Shown here in pieces: positions 1 through 12,249 of a stretch of 64,000 nucleotides of DNA. The stretch covers positions 10,080,205 through 10,144,204 of the forward strand of contig NC_080726.1 in NCBI RefSeq assembly GCF_019097595.1, in the 5' to 3' direction. A program made the translations under genes and the position numbers. Numbering within the stretch: position 1 is the stretch's first letter; every line of letters begins with the position of its first letter. The stretch comes from Hemibagrus wyckioides. Taxonomy: Eukaryota; Chordata; Actinopteri; Siluriformes; Bagridae. Under the pieces are notes generated by a model, which worked only from the letters and a program-made list of their open reading frames with translations, did not search any database and was not told the origin of the DNA.

Positions 1-354
1 TTGTTTTCGATGTGATCTGTAAGTCATCTACTTTGGAGACACAAGAAGATACTCTCATACTCTCAGCACTTTTTCAGCACTGCCCTTGGATCACTGCTGT
101 CTAGAGATCTCATTATCATCTGCGTAATCTTTCCGCCTTTACCTGTGAGACAGAGCTGCACACATTTTTAATACAAAACAACACACTTTTAATACTTGGA
201 ACTAGGAACTATGGTGTAATCATCAGGATCTACACTGTGTTCAGTTGAAAGCCCAGTATAACAAAACTGATCACTTTCAATGGGCAGGGCTTTCAAAAAG
301 TTACTTTAAATTGATGGATCAAAAGAGATGAGCACCTGGTGAATGAGTGCATTA

Positions 355-379
355 GAGAGAGAGAGAGAGAGAGAGAGAA
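355..379 (+). repeat. (GA)n microsatellite
   Basis: Uninterrupted GA dinucleotides are visible directly; a short TG-rich tract follows at about 497-516. Confidence 0.9.
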
Positions 380-522
380 GAGACAAGGATATTCCTTAAG
401 GTTTATTTCCTTTTCTCTTTTTGCACAAAACCCCATGAATAACAGATACCTGTCTACAGATAGAACTCACAGGGCTAAGTGCTAAGACAACCATTTGTGT
501 GCGTGTGTGTGTGTGTTTGTGT

Positions 523-640
523 AACCCAGTGATGGACTAGCATCCAGTGTGTATTGCTTCCTTGCCCTCAGTGTTTCTATGGCTGGATCCAGTTCCACTG
601 CAACACTCACAAGGATTAAACAGTTACTGACAGACAAAAA
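523..640 (+). repeat. degraded dispersed teleost repeat
   Basis: The sequence cagtgatggactagcatcca, gtattgcttccttgccctca, ggctggatccagttccactg and gattaaacagttactga follows the pattern of a widespread fish repeat (the 'gatggactggcatcc … aaagcggttactga' type). Assignment is by memory. Confidence 0.55.
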
Positions 641-3309
641 AGTAAAGATATATGCCAAGTAAGAAAAAGTGATATTCAGCAGGTTTTATATATTGTATAA
701 CAGTTCTTTTGTCTTTAATTGAATTCATTATTTCAGCATTTTTTGAAGGCACAATACTAAAAGGCATGCTGCATTAGATTCTAGAAAGAATGTTACTCAA
801 AGTATTTTTACTTTCCAAACTGACACACTTTCACTACACTGTAAATAGGGTTTCATCTAGAATCCTTATCTTTTGGCGTTTAGTGCTTCCTCATCAGAGA
901 GCGTTCTAAGTAAGCCCATTTAGGAAGCTAAGAATTGCAAACTAACCAAACAATATAATAATCTAAACAGTCGATCCATATCTTATCACAATATCTCAAT
1001 TGTTCATATATGTGCAAACGAGACTTTAATGAGCCAGCATTGCAGCAGCTGAGCTCAGTTGGCATCAGCCACACTCAGATGTTCTAGGCAATTCTGCCGA
1101 AAATGTACGCCATGTACTCTTTTTTTATGTTCTGGACTGCAGTGAAATGGTATTCCTGAATGTCAAATCAAATGTCTTCTGTGATTAATGCAAACTGTTA
1201 AGCCTTCACACCTGGATGCTGTAGATTTGTACCTAACAACTGCTGCTATAATCATAAATACTGTCCTGTGCCTATTCTGGAAATCTTATTCCCAATATAC
1301 TGAACATCCTTTAAACAGCAAGAACATCCAAGCAGCCAAAATCCTACACGTTAACATAGCACTTTTGCTAACTCTCCCTCTGATTCATTTTATTTGGAAT
1401 AATTTAGACCCCTCCTGCACTTTCTCATTCTCTATTCAGCACTGACCCATTGCTGTCCTGCTCCACATCTCGTACCCTTCACCAGCTCTGTCAGCACAAA
1501 AAGTAATTACCACCATAATTTACTCTCTTCTTTTAGTGAACATGCCAGACCGTGTGTTATGTGATTTTGTGTCCAGCTGCGTATGTGTGTGTGAATGCAC
1601 ATATAAATGTGTGCTCATATTGCATGATAGTACCTGGCTAACCTCCCACTGGTCCAATTACCTCCGACCCAGAACCCCTTAATCTCGATCCCTTCATCCC
1701 CCTCTCACCTAAAGCACAAACCCCATGTTCCCATGCGAATGCCCCCCTTCACCATTCCCTGACCAGGCTGCTCCCATAGCTGCTTCCTTATAAACCTGGT
1801 CCCAGGTTAGCTGACGACATCAGGAGGTTTAACGAGCTCTGAATATTAATGAGCTGTTTTAAATACTAATAACATGTGCAATTCAATGAGACGGGCAGCA
1901 CATGCAGACAGCGGCAGAAAACAGTCCAAATACATAACCTGCAAGATCATCACTGCTTAAATAAGAGGCACATCTATCAAATCCGTATCGATTTGCCAGC
2001 CATGATACTGGGTGTGATGCTTCTTGTGCCACCTTGGAAACTAAACAAATAAATACACATTTTTCCACGGTCTCCTGTTGTTTTATTATTTTTGTCATTT
2101 CATGTGTTCTGACGATTGGTGTCTCCTGTCCCTCCTTCTCCTCCATCGTTCTTTCCTCCTTCCTCCCTCCCTTTCATCCCTCCCTCCATCCTTCTCTCTG
2201 TTCACCTACTCGATATGCCAGCCTTGTTCTCCTGCAGTCTCCAGCCCAACTTTCTGACCCACTTCCTATTTCCTCCCTGGCCCTGTGATCAAAGCTTGCA
2301 GGACGGCATTGCCGTGGGCAGTGGAGAGCGGGAGCGAGGGATGAAGGGATCGATGGTGAAGGAGTAGAGGAAGAGAGGGGTAGGCAGGGGGATGCAGCAC
2401 ACAAGAACGAATAGAGAGATCACAAGGAGAGCAGAGCGAAGACCCAGGTGATTCCTCACTCCAAGGGCAAAGAGATGATTTCAGTTAGTCAAGCCACTGA
2501 TTGGTAATTGGATGCACAACATACATGCTTTGAATCTTACTTATGGATTCTCTGGAGTTTTACAGCACACATCTTCTTATAACCTGTAGCTTATAAGACA
2601 CTAATAGTTCAAAGACCAATGTATAGCAAGTCAGTGTTTAAGTCCATTTGTGCAAGAATATGGGGCACATGGTTTTAACCCCATTTCCTGTAAACCACAA
2701 ACATATTCTGGGATATTAATAGTTAAGGATGAGAATAAACTGATAACACCAGTCTTAAAAATAGCTGATTCCCATTGGATTCAGTCTTTATGGATGTTTA
2801 TGTAGGCTTAGATATGTTGTTATGAATGGCTTATGTAGGACTCACATATGAACACCCCTCTGTAATAAAATATTACTGACAATGCCGTAAGGCCAAACAT
2901 TAAACTACAAACATGTCATTACACAACCATATGCCGATTATGCTACAGATCTGTCGTTTGCATCAGGTGTAACATCAGGAATGTCAAAAAAAAGTCTATG
3001 ACAGCTGAAAACTGTTGGAATAAGCCTTCAGAAATGTTTATGTAGGTTTCTCTCATTCCTCATAAAGAGCTTAGGCTTTTATATAGGACTGCCATATACA
3101 CTGCTCTTAAGCCAAATTGTCCATAGCCAATTTTCTTTTCTCATTGTCACCTGAACAATTTCACCGCATCAAATTTGCCTGCTGTTAAGTAGAGTATCAC
3201 CAGAAATATCAACAAATTGGTTCTCCCTTACAGGCTCTTTCCACTGTTTGTAAAACGCTTCAAGCTGAGTTGAACGTAACACAGACTATTCTTAATGCAA
3301 ATAACATTC

Positions 3310-3432
3310 ATACAACTGAGAAGTTGAGGGTTAATGTCCTTGCTCAATGGCCCAGGAATGGCAAATTGGTGGTTGAACTCACAACCTTCTGATCAGTAGT
3401 CCAATGTCTTAACTACTGAGCTGCCACTTGCC
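3310..3432 (-). mobile_element. tRNA-derived SINE (minus strand)
   Basis: Read on the minus strand it starts ggcaagtggcagctcagtag, with gttaagacattggac and the B-box-like ggttgtgagttcaacc, then continues ggccattgagcaaggacatt. This is the head and body of a common teleost SINE. Confidence 0.75.
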
Positions 3433-3937
3433 TTATTAAGTGCCATCTTTTATTTATAAAAAAAAGCCCTCCTGTAACAGTCCCTCCCAGGTTTATTTCA
3501 TTCTGGTTTACATACAATGTAGTCACATCCAAACTTTAATAGTTACAGAATCCAAGGTAGAATTGGTCATGTGTATTTTAGTACACTGATGATGAACTTG
3601 CTATGACATTGAATGGCATTCCACCACACTTAACATCATAGTAAATTAAAGTGAAAAGGGTATGACTTATCAATGAGTACTTCATGAAAGGTTTTTGTCC
3701 TTGAACACTCGCCTATGAGGTAATGGGCTCCCGGCTTTTGTATTTTATCCAAAGCCTTTTGAAGCTTAACATTTTTGTCCTTTAAGCATGTAGTTGCACT
3801 GCCATCACACCAAGAGTCAACATGCTACATTATTGTGCACATTTGAAACGGCTGATATTTAACGTGACAACAACAGCAAGAAAGAAAGATGAGTTTCAAT
3901 TGCGTCCTTAAATGGAAGCAACATTCTGAGGGCATAT

Positions 3938-4060
3938 GAGAGAGAGAGAGAGAGAGAGACAAGAAAAGAAATACTGAGGTGAAAAAGAAGATTAGAAAGA
4001 GATAGAAGAGGAGAAAGAAACTTAAGTGTGCTGCGCTTGAGGTGCAAAAAGAAAATACTC

Positions 4061-4122
<62 letters not shown>

Positions 4123-4400
4123 CTAGGCCATTTGTACTCAGGCAGAAGCAGCATGTACTTTAACATTCCCCCTGCATTCTGACAAAGAGCACTAATTATA
4201 AATAAATTAGGGACATGACACGGTGTGCCACAGGGGGACAGGGAGAGGAGTGGGAGAATGAATGAGAGAGAATGGAAGAGAGAGAGAGAGGTGGAGGAGG
4301 AAGGGAGAGGGGTGGGGGTGAAAGGAAAACAGGGAGGAAAAGAAAACAGATAAGAAAGCAGGAGGATGGGACACGGGAGCCACGGGCCTGGAATATGAGA
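3938..4400 (+). repeat. purine-rich tract with (GA)n blocks
   Basis: This stretch of about 460 bp is strongly purine-biased on the plus strand. It has pure (GA)n runs at about 3938-3959 and 4062-4119 and further GA/GGA-rich sequence to about 4400. The Leu/Ser-rich minus-strand frames over it are artefacts of the repeat. Confidence 0.9.
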
Positions 4401-5087
4401 GAGACAGTAAACAAGACTGGAATAGCTAATAAAAAGCTATGAATGCACAATACTAACCACACATAAAATAATTAAGTTCACACAAGAACAAAATAAAATG
4501 TCTGAGCCCGAGCAGGCTGCAGGGACGAAATGTAATGGTATTTTGAGGGAAAAACTGTAATTCCACATAATTCCATGACAAAGCACACATTACTGAGTAT
4601 AAATGGCAGGCCCTCAGATGTGAGTAGATACAGTATAATAAACAATAATGCAATGCTATTATTTAAACATGAAAATCAGGGTTTATCTAAACACAGTAAT
4701 AGAAAGGGAGTGTTTTGGCCAAAGCCACTGTCATTGTCAAATATTTACTTTCTGTCACTCATGCTTATCAGGGAAGAGAGACAGACAGAGAGAGGGAGAC
4801 TTGGTGCTATCTAAATAGATCACACTTCAGGCCTCTGCAACCATTTCTCTCCACATTCACATGTTCACAGAACCAATAAACCAAAGCGCAAAAAACCCGT
4901 CTACAGAAACCCATCCTGCTGTTCTATTTCTGATCTTATGTCAGCGAAAATAAATGGAGAGGAAAAACAAATGGTTGGTATTAATATCTATAAGCAATGC
5001 ATGATGTTGCTTTTATATAATCAAAACTATTAACATATATGTGTATATTAAAAACCTGATTTGTGCTGTTGCTACTTCCGAGGAGAG

Positions 5088-5144
5088 AGGTCAGAGGTCA
5101 GAGGTGACAACCAGTGACACAGACAGCATAGGTCAAAAAGGTCA
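5088..5144 (+). promoter_or_regulatory. cluster of AGGTCA-type nuclear-receptor half-sites
   Basis: AGGTCA at 5088 and 5095 and AGGTGA at 5102 are each separated by one base (tandem DR1). AGGTCA at 5130 and 5139 are separated by three bases (DR3). All are in the same orientation. DR1 is the established binding layout for RXR/PPAR, HNF4 and COUP-TF, and DR3 for VDR-type receptors. Function is inferred from motif only. Confidence 0.35.
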
Positions 5145-5299
5145 CCAGTGTCTGCTCCCTGCTGACCTGCCCTAAGTGCCCTGACTGTCACCATGGATAC
5201 TTACTCACAAACATGTATGATGTCATCCATGAGGACGGAGGAGAAAGGAGCAGGCAATAAGGGGCTGGGGGAGGGGTCGGATGGGGAGGACAGCTCGGC

Positions 5300-5301
<2 letters not shown>

Positions 5302-5332
<31 letters not shown>
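5302..5332 (+). repeat. (AC)n microsatellite
   Basis: About 15 AC units, read directly. The His-Thr repeat in the overlapping frame is an artefact. Confidence 0.95.
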
Positions 5333-5333
<1 letters not shown>

Positions 5334-5524
5334 CAGGCTGGAGAGATGTGTCAGGGCTGTGTCCGCCACTGACCGCCCTGCCTGTGCCTTTAACATGTCC
5401 TGTGATGGCCTCAACTTCCCAGACAGGAATAAAAAAACAGAAGCTGAAACAAAAGAATTAGCATTCCCAGAACGCAAGAGCTGTCTGGGTGCCTATGGCA
5501 GTAGAGAAAGAGTGAGAGACAAAC

Positions 5525-5528
<4 letters not shown>

Positions 5529-5558
<30 letters not shown>
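5529..5558 (+). repeat. (CT)n microsatellite
   Basis: About 14 CT units, read directly. Confidence 0.95.
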
Positions 5559-5560
<2 letters not shown>

Positions 5561-8500
5561 AATGTCATTCCCACATAAATGGGACAGCCACTCTGAATAC
5601 GTCAGACAGCTACAGAGATTGCCAGTGACACTGTGTCTATGGCTAAACACTGGACAACTTCATATTATTTTATTACTGAAAACATTTATACAATCCAGCT
5701 GTCAAACAGTAAACCCACCTCTTTTTTATCTAAATCTGTATGTGTGTGTATCTATATACTGTACACAGATGCCACAATTATTTCATTTGAAATATGTAAT
5801 GCCACACTATTGAAGATAATCTGCATAACATAATACATTTTTAAATATGTGTTTAAGGTCCAAAAGAACTAGTGTGAATACCTTTGTTTTCTTCCAAATT
5901 TTGGTCAGTGGCAGTTCACACCCAATAGCTAGTTCCCCACCATCGCACAGCAGACACAAATATAAACCTTAACATCTATTAGCCTTGGAACTTTGTGTCA
6001 TGAAATGTTTAACCAAATGAACAGCCGCTGTCAATGGTTCGAATAAAACTCTCTCTGATCTAACTTTTAAAGACGTCTAAACATTTTTTCAATCCAACAA
6101 ATATATATTTATTTGTAGAGAGGGTTAAAAAATGACACAGAAGTGCATCGAATGTAAGTGTACAGTAAATATCAGTATCTGAGTCTTATTCTGCATTTGT
6201 CTTACCTCAGAAAAGGGAAATCGATGCTGGGAATCTTGTAATTTTTGGTCTCCATTCATTTGGGTTACAAAGTGGGAAAAAACATAGATACCTCCATGTT
6301 CCTCTTTCGTTAGCAAAAAGCTAGCCAGCTCACTGAAATGATGTATATTTTTCTCCTCAAATCAGCAATCAATGTAGAAGATTTTTATAGATTTGGCAAG
6401 CAAATATACATCTATGCTGAATAATCTAAAGCAAATGCTTGGAAATAAAGCATAATTAATTCAAAAGTAAGAAGTGATGTTGATCTCATGTTGATTTGAA
6501 CTCACTTGTTGAACTCAGAGGAACTCTGAGGGGGGTGTATTCTAGGCTTTTCTTGATTGGAGGTCAGGAATTAGGCACAAGGTATGGCTGCCAGTCAAAT
6601 GTAGCACACAACTTTAGCTCACTAGGCTCTACGAGTTACCAGGTACCTCATTACTATACTATTACTATAAGGTCTACCATCTCCGTAACCCCTCAAGAGA
6701 AATTCTGAGAAATTCTCTGTTTTCAAGAACTGTAACCAAATTAAACTTTAGCATACATTACACTGTAAAAACAATATTTGTTGATTACATAATATCATCA
6801 GACATTTTACCAGAAACTAAATGGGCACACTTCATTTACAGCAAAAATACCAGGCATGAATGATGTTTCTGCTAACTGAAAATGGGAGTATTTTAGCATG
6901 CTCTCTCTCTCTCTCTCCACATATGCACTTATATTCCCAAAGTCAGCTACTATCTTCTTTTAAAAGTCAGATCTCTAGCATTCACTAGAGAATCTTTTAC
7001 ACTTAATCAATAAACACGCTTAAGACCCACCTACTTTGGCAGAAAGAGACCATTTGCCTGACATGGCACATGACCAATCACAGATATTTTTCCATAGCCT
7101 GTCAGCAAACATAAGATTTTACTTCACACAGAAACATGCAGCACACAAAAGTGCAGAAACTACTGAAGTGAGATCGCCTGAAGGTTGAACATTCTGAAGG
7201 TTGTGGACAGAAAAGTGTACAAAAGGTTTCAGGCGCTTCTTATCCCATGGGCGGAGCATCTGAGGCTGAGCCTATCTACAATCTGGCATTTGCATTGGAT
7301 TAATGGCTCCCTCCAAGCCAGGTCTGTTGGAAGAACACAACATCCATAACATCTGCTGGAGAAGATTCCACTAGAGGCACAGCCTTACACCCAACCCCCA
7401 TGCACATACGCTAAAAGGCCCTAGCTAATTAGACATCGATTGTCAAGACCCTCCAATCTCTTTTGAATATCTAGCTCACGTTAATTGAAGAATTAACTTG
7501 GGTGCATGTTTAGCCTGAAAGGAAAGACAATGACACAGACAAATGCTTCAGCTCAAAGAAATACAATTAGAAACATGCATCTATGAAGAAGCCAGCACTA
7601 AACACATCCCTTTTCTCTGATAAGATAATAAAACATGTCATAAATTTTAATGTCAACTCCAAACATCGATAAAATTTCAGATTTGGGAATTCTATCCTTT
7701 CTAAAAGGATTCCTAACAAGTATAGACACAATTGTGTACTGATTTATGGTAGTACAATGTGACTGTCACAGTTACTTAGTACTAGAGATAGCTCACTAGC
7801 TCACTACCATCGGCTGTTTTGTGTGTAATAGGTCCCAGAGCATTGTTTGTGAATCACTGACCTGGCTGCCGATGCTGATTTAACTCCATTTTCATATGAG
7901 ATAAGAACACAACATGGAGCAACTGGCCTGCTAATGCTAGCCAGTCATCTAAAAAAAAAAAACAAGGTCCACTGAAGGGAAAAATCAGTCAGTGTGCTGC
8001 TCAAACAGGCCTGAGGAGTGAATTTACAAGCTCTAAGTGGGTCTCTTTGTCTTTGATACTGATTATCACAAGCAATTTGCTTAACATTAGCTAGCCAGCT
8101 AAAAGACAGTCTTGTTGAAGTGAAAGGCTCCTCTGTTTTATAATGCCCCTGGCTCTGTTCAAGGTTGTACCGGAAATTTGGGCGCATGTATTTTGGCTGT
8201 ACTTCTTTCAGGTGCAATGATGTAGGCTGTGTCTGAACTAGCCTGTGACAAGTGTATGCACTTGAAAGTGTACAACAGCATACAATGTGTTAAATATATT
8301 TATGCAAACTAAATGTTTTATACTAAAATTGAAAACTTCTATACGGTGAGCAGATTCAAGATTAAAATTGATTATCAAGGGTTTACACTTAACCTGTTGG
8401 GAAAAAAGCGCTGTCTTTCTCAGTCCATCCTCCTCCACTCCTCTTTCCCCCCTTTTCTCTGCACATCAATCACAGAGTCTGAGTGCCATCAGAAAGAGTA

Positions 8501-8845
8501 CATCTGAAACCATGATGGATGACAACTTCCTTTAGCTTTCCTCACTTCTGCCAGAACCATTAAACTAAAGCCATCTAACTGCTCCTGTGGAGATCATTCC
8601 TCATTCAATAGCCTGTCCTCTTCAACCAAATGTCAAGCAAGCATTTTGGCTGTGTGATTCCCCAAACTACCATATCTTCTGGTATAGCACTGAGATGGAT
8701 CTAGACTAGATGACTGACAAAGCTGAGATGTTGTTGCAGTGTTGATTATGACGTTTGTTGGTATACAGTGATATACAGTGACAGCTGCTTGTGATATTAG
8801 ATATATCAATAGCTAAGCAAAGAAACTGTTAGGTTCTCTGTGTTT

Positions 8846-9095
8846 CGGGGTTTCCTCTGGGTACTCCTGCTTCCTTCTCCAATCCAAAAACAGATGCTGT
8901 AGACTGACTGGCATCACTAAATTGTCTGAAGGGTATGAATAGGTGTGAATGAGTGTGTGAGCATGTTTGAGATTGTGCCTTGTGATGGGTTGGCAGCTTG
9001 TCTAGGATCCTTGTGCCCTGAGTCCTTGGGATAGGATCCAGGTTATGACCCACTATCCACTATGACCCTGTGTAGGAAAGCGGTACAGAAAATGG
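8846..9095 (+). repeat. dispersed teleost repeat
   Basis: It reads gggtttcctctgggtactcc, tgtagactgactggcatcac, tgatgggttggcagcttgtc, tgggataggatccaggttat, gaccctgtgtagg and ggtacagaaaatgggtagat. This is a very common repeat in fish genomes, and the minus-strand ORF over it is not a gene. Confidence 0.75.
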
Positions 9096-9356
9096 GTAGA
9101 TGGTAAACATAAAAATTGTACTTTGTACTTTGTGTACTTTGTTTGGTCGATGTATGCTTGCTGGAAATTGCTATACAAAATGCTATGTATTTTGTGGAAA
9201 AAAGGATTCTCAATCACTGAGTTACCAATGTATTAGCAAAATGGGCTGAAAAATATATGTTTCATGCTCTCATATATCATGTTTCATGATATATACTCTC
9301 TATATATTTATATATATATATTTAATAATGTCTGTATTTATATAATATGAGTAAGG

Positions 9357-9426
9357 AAGTGGTAGCTCAGCAGTTAAGTCACACTTGTTATGAGTGTCTG
9401 TTAAATGCTGTAAATGTAAATGTTAG
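9357..9426 (+). mobile_element. SINE fragment with deleted middle
   Basis: It has the tRNA-like head gtggtagctcagcagttaag. It then jumps directly to the tail tgtctgttaaatgctgtaaa and tgtaaatg, the 3' end of the SINE family seen at 26.1 kb. The B-box and body are missing. Confidence 0.55.
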
Positions 9427-11677
9427 TATCTGTTTAAATAACGAATCTAGGAGTCGTTTCACTCTGTGTAATTTTCTGATACCTGACCTGTCACTGATAG
9501 GCTGCATGAATTTACAATCTGGGCTTGTCAGACATCAGCTCCAACTTCTTCATACCATTTATATATTTAGTGGTGCTGTTGCAAACAAAATTAAAAATAA
9601 AATAAAAATAAACAAATAAACCAAAAAAGCAAATAAATAATAATGCCACACTGTAATGAAATCTAACTGTACTGGAATGGCAAAAAAAATTAAAACCTTA
9701 CACCAATGTCTTTTTTTTTAAAGGGGATTATAAAGGGGGCTTATCGTTTATAGCCTCTATAGACCAGGTGTCCTTGTATACAGATGTTGAAATGCGTGCA
9801 TATTTACTCACACACTGATGAATCAGACCCACAATAAGCATGGAGAGACATTATACCAAACAGAAAGGGGGACAGGACATTGCGTGAGTCATTATTAGCA
9901 TTGCGTGCTGTATTGTGTCTGGCCGGGATGCTGCTTTGATTGTATGTTATATGCAGCGAATGCGAATTGACATGGCTGACTGCTTAGCAATATACAAAGC
10001 AATTAACTTGATGTCCCTATCTCAGGCTAATGCTACCAGCCTGACTGGAGCAGTGACTCATACACAGAATACACATTCAGACAGCGCACATGAAGGAGCT
10101 ATTATTAGGCCATCACAAAAGAGAGGAAAGCTCTTGCAAAAAAAAAAACAAAAAACAACAACCCAAAAAAACATTAATTTGCAGAAAATGATCTCAAGGT
10201 TGATTCCAGCAGAGGGAGTGAAATTTGATTTAAGTCAGCCATTTTACGGTACAATCAAATGTCAACATCACACAGCTAAGCACACTTTAATTTGTACAAG
10301 AACTCAGCCAAGCCCTTTAGGCCAAGGCTGTCTTGTTCAATAATAAAGTAAGCAAATTGTTGCAAAGGGAGACCAATTACATGCAAAACACACAGCTAGA
10401 TTAAAAAAGAGCTGACAAACAAATGATAAACAAACAGAAGAAGAATAATGTTCCTGAGAGATGTGACCTGTTTTCTGCCCTCTACTCTAAAGTGGTGACT
10501 TGTTAACATCTTTCGTGGAAGAAACCACAGATCCGCGTCTCTGATATTCATTCTCTTAACGTGCCAGTGAGAATGGGTTTCTGGCTCCATTACACAGCCC
10601 ATAGTTCAGCATTGATTTTGTGGCAATACAAAAACAATATAAATGTTTTCATTTAAAAACCATTACTTGTTATTTTGATTGGATGGATTTACTGTAAAAG
10701 TGAGGATTAAGGGAGTAAAAACATTATTTTAACTGGAATTAATATCAAAAGATGAATAAGGGCTGAAGTATTTGAATTTATCCTTTTAGTGTATTTAAAT
10801 GTACATTACATAAATATAAATGTTCGGTATAAAATACTAAGCATTGAGGTTGTGCATATCTTGCATGATGTAACTCCACTGTAACCCACAGATGCCATCA
10901 TCTTTCGAGCCTTTAAGTTTTCCCAACTGTTTTCCCCCTTTTGTTTTTAGCTGTGTGTTTGTGTTGAGCGATTTTTTATCTTTTATTTTATGCAAACCAT
11001 TATGTGGGAAACCATTTACCGCCTCATAAATGTCTTCTAATATCTGATATTCAGGTCATTCCTGGTCAATCATTCTAATACATAAACATCTGGTTTGAAT
11101 GGTAAAGCATAATTTCTATTTTTTCTGAAATTTGTTTAGTTGTGTGTTCATAAAGAAAACAATTAAATGAATATGAATAAAATATCATTATTAGTATTAC
11201 TAGTTTTCATTATTATAGATTACAGTTTCTTTTAATCCAGTTCTTCCAGTCACTATGTTTATTTGTACTTGCCTAAAATATTATAAAAATGGTTCCTTTT
11301 GCATGTGTTCAACCCTGAAATTTTTACAGATTTTATACAAAATCACAGAAAATCATTTAAATTCTTAAATATGCGAGATATGGATATTTAAAACCACGAT
11401 GAACGTCAAGCTTTATTCTACCACAATGACCAATTTTGCTGATACCAGGCTTAATTATGCCTTTGTATTTCTCCTTGTTATATTCCACTCTATTAGCCTG
11501 TGCTTCCGTAACACATAACATGTTCTTCTCAAATCAGAAATTATAATAATAGCATAAATGAATTAAACATTTTATTCTAATATCTTGAGGTCCAAATGGC
11601 ATAACAAGAATGACTCATTTACTGAGGTTTTAATAAAAAATACAACCATATTTCACCTACAGTATATTTTATATATA

Positions 11678-11680
<3 letters not shown>

Positions 11681-11720
<40 letters not shown>
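11681..11720 (+). repeat. (TA)n microsatellite at Tc1 end
   Basis: About 20 TA units directly abut the left end of the Tc1-like element at 11700-12246. This is consistent with TA target preference and later slippage. Confidence 0.95.
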
Positions 11721-11723
<3 letters not shown>

Positions 11724-12246
11724 AGACCACTGCAAAATAATCAGTTTCTTATGTTATTTTCTTCCAGGTTCATGTATTGGTGAGATGAACAGTTTTGTTT
11801 CATTTTTTTGTGAACTGCTGATAATATTTCTCCTCCATTCAAAATATAACTATTGTTATTTAGAGTGTATATTTAAAGGAAATGAAAACACATCAAAATA
11901 ACCCAAGATCATGCAGTATTTGCAGAGCTTTAATAACTCAAATAAAACAAAATGCAAATAATTTATAAACAAATTGTGTTAATGCCTTGGCTAAATAACA
12001 TTAAGAAATCAGTATTTGGTGGAATAACCCTGATTTGATTGGGCTTTGGCTCCATGCTCTCCACCAGTTTTTCACATTGCTGTTGGGGAACTTTATACCA
12101 CTCTTTTTGCAAAAAAGCAAACAGCTCAGCTTTGCTTGATGGTTTGTGACCATCCATCTTCCTCTTGATGACATTCCAGAGGTTTTCAATAAGGGTTCAA
12201 ATCTGGAGATTGGGCAGTGGTCTCTTATTTTTTTCCAGAACTATAT
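11700..12246 (-). mobile_element. internally deleted Tc1-like element
   Basis: The ends are inverted repeats: aagagaccactgc at 11721-11733 and its exact reverse complement at 12214-12226. The outer left end has been overrun by a TA repeat. The interior on the minus strand encodes a transposase C-terminal fragment (VPQQQCEKLVESM, compare the usual VPxxLVESMPRR ending) and a short piece of the upstream part. The catalytic core is missing. From memory, this is a widespread teleost Tc1-type family. Confidence 0.75.
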
Positions 12247-12249
12247 ATT

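Larger units (their letters stand above)
1..11676. other. intergenic sequence, proximal part
   Basis: Apart from the listed microsatellites, SINEs, dispersed repeats and half-site cluster, I see only AT-rich unique sequence. The short frames show no conserved domain or splice structure, and no RNA gene is recognisable. The stretch at about 1800-1910 (gctgacgacatcaggagg, ctgaatattaatgagctg) looks unique and could be a conserved non-coding element. Confidence 0.6.

Noticed and set aside
3825..4166. 113-codon Leu/Ser-rich frame resembling a membrane protein
   Set aside because: It is the translation of (CT)n/(GA)n repeats, not a conserved sequence.
9915..10343. 142-codon plus-strand frame
   Set aside because: It runs through a poly-A/Lys-Gln stretch, has no domain and no exon signals. 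It is treated as chance.
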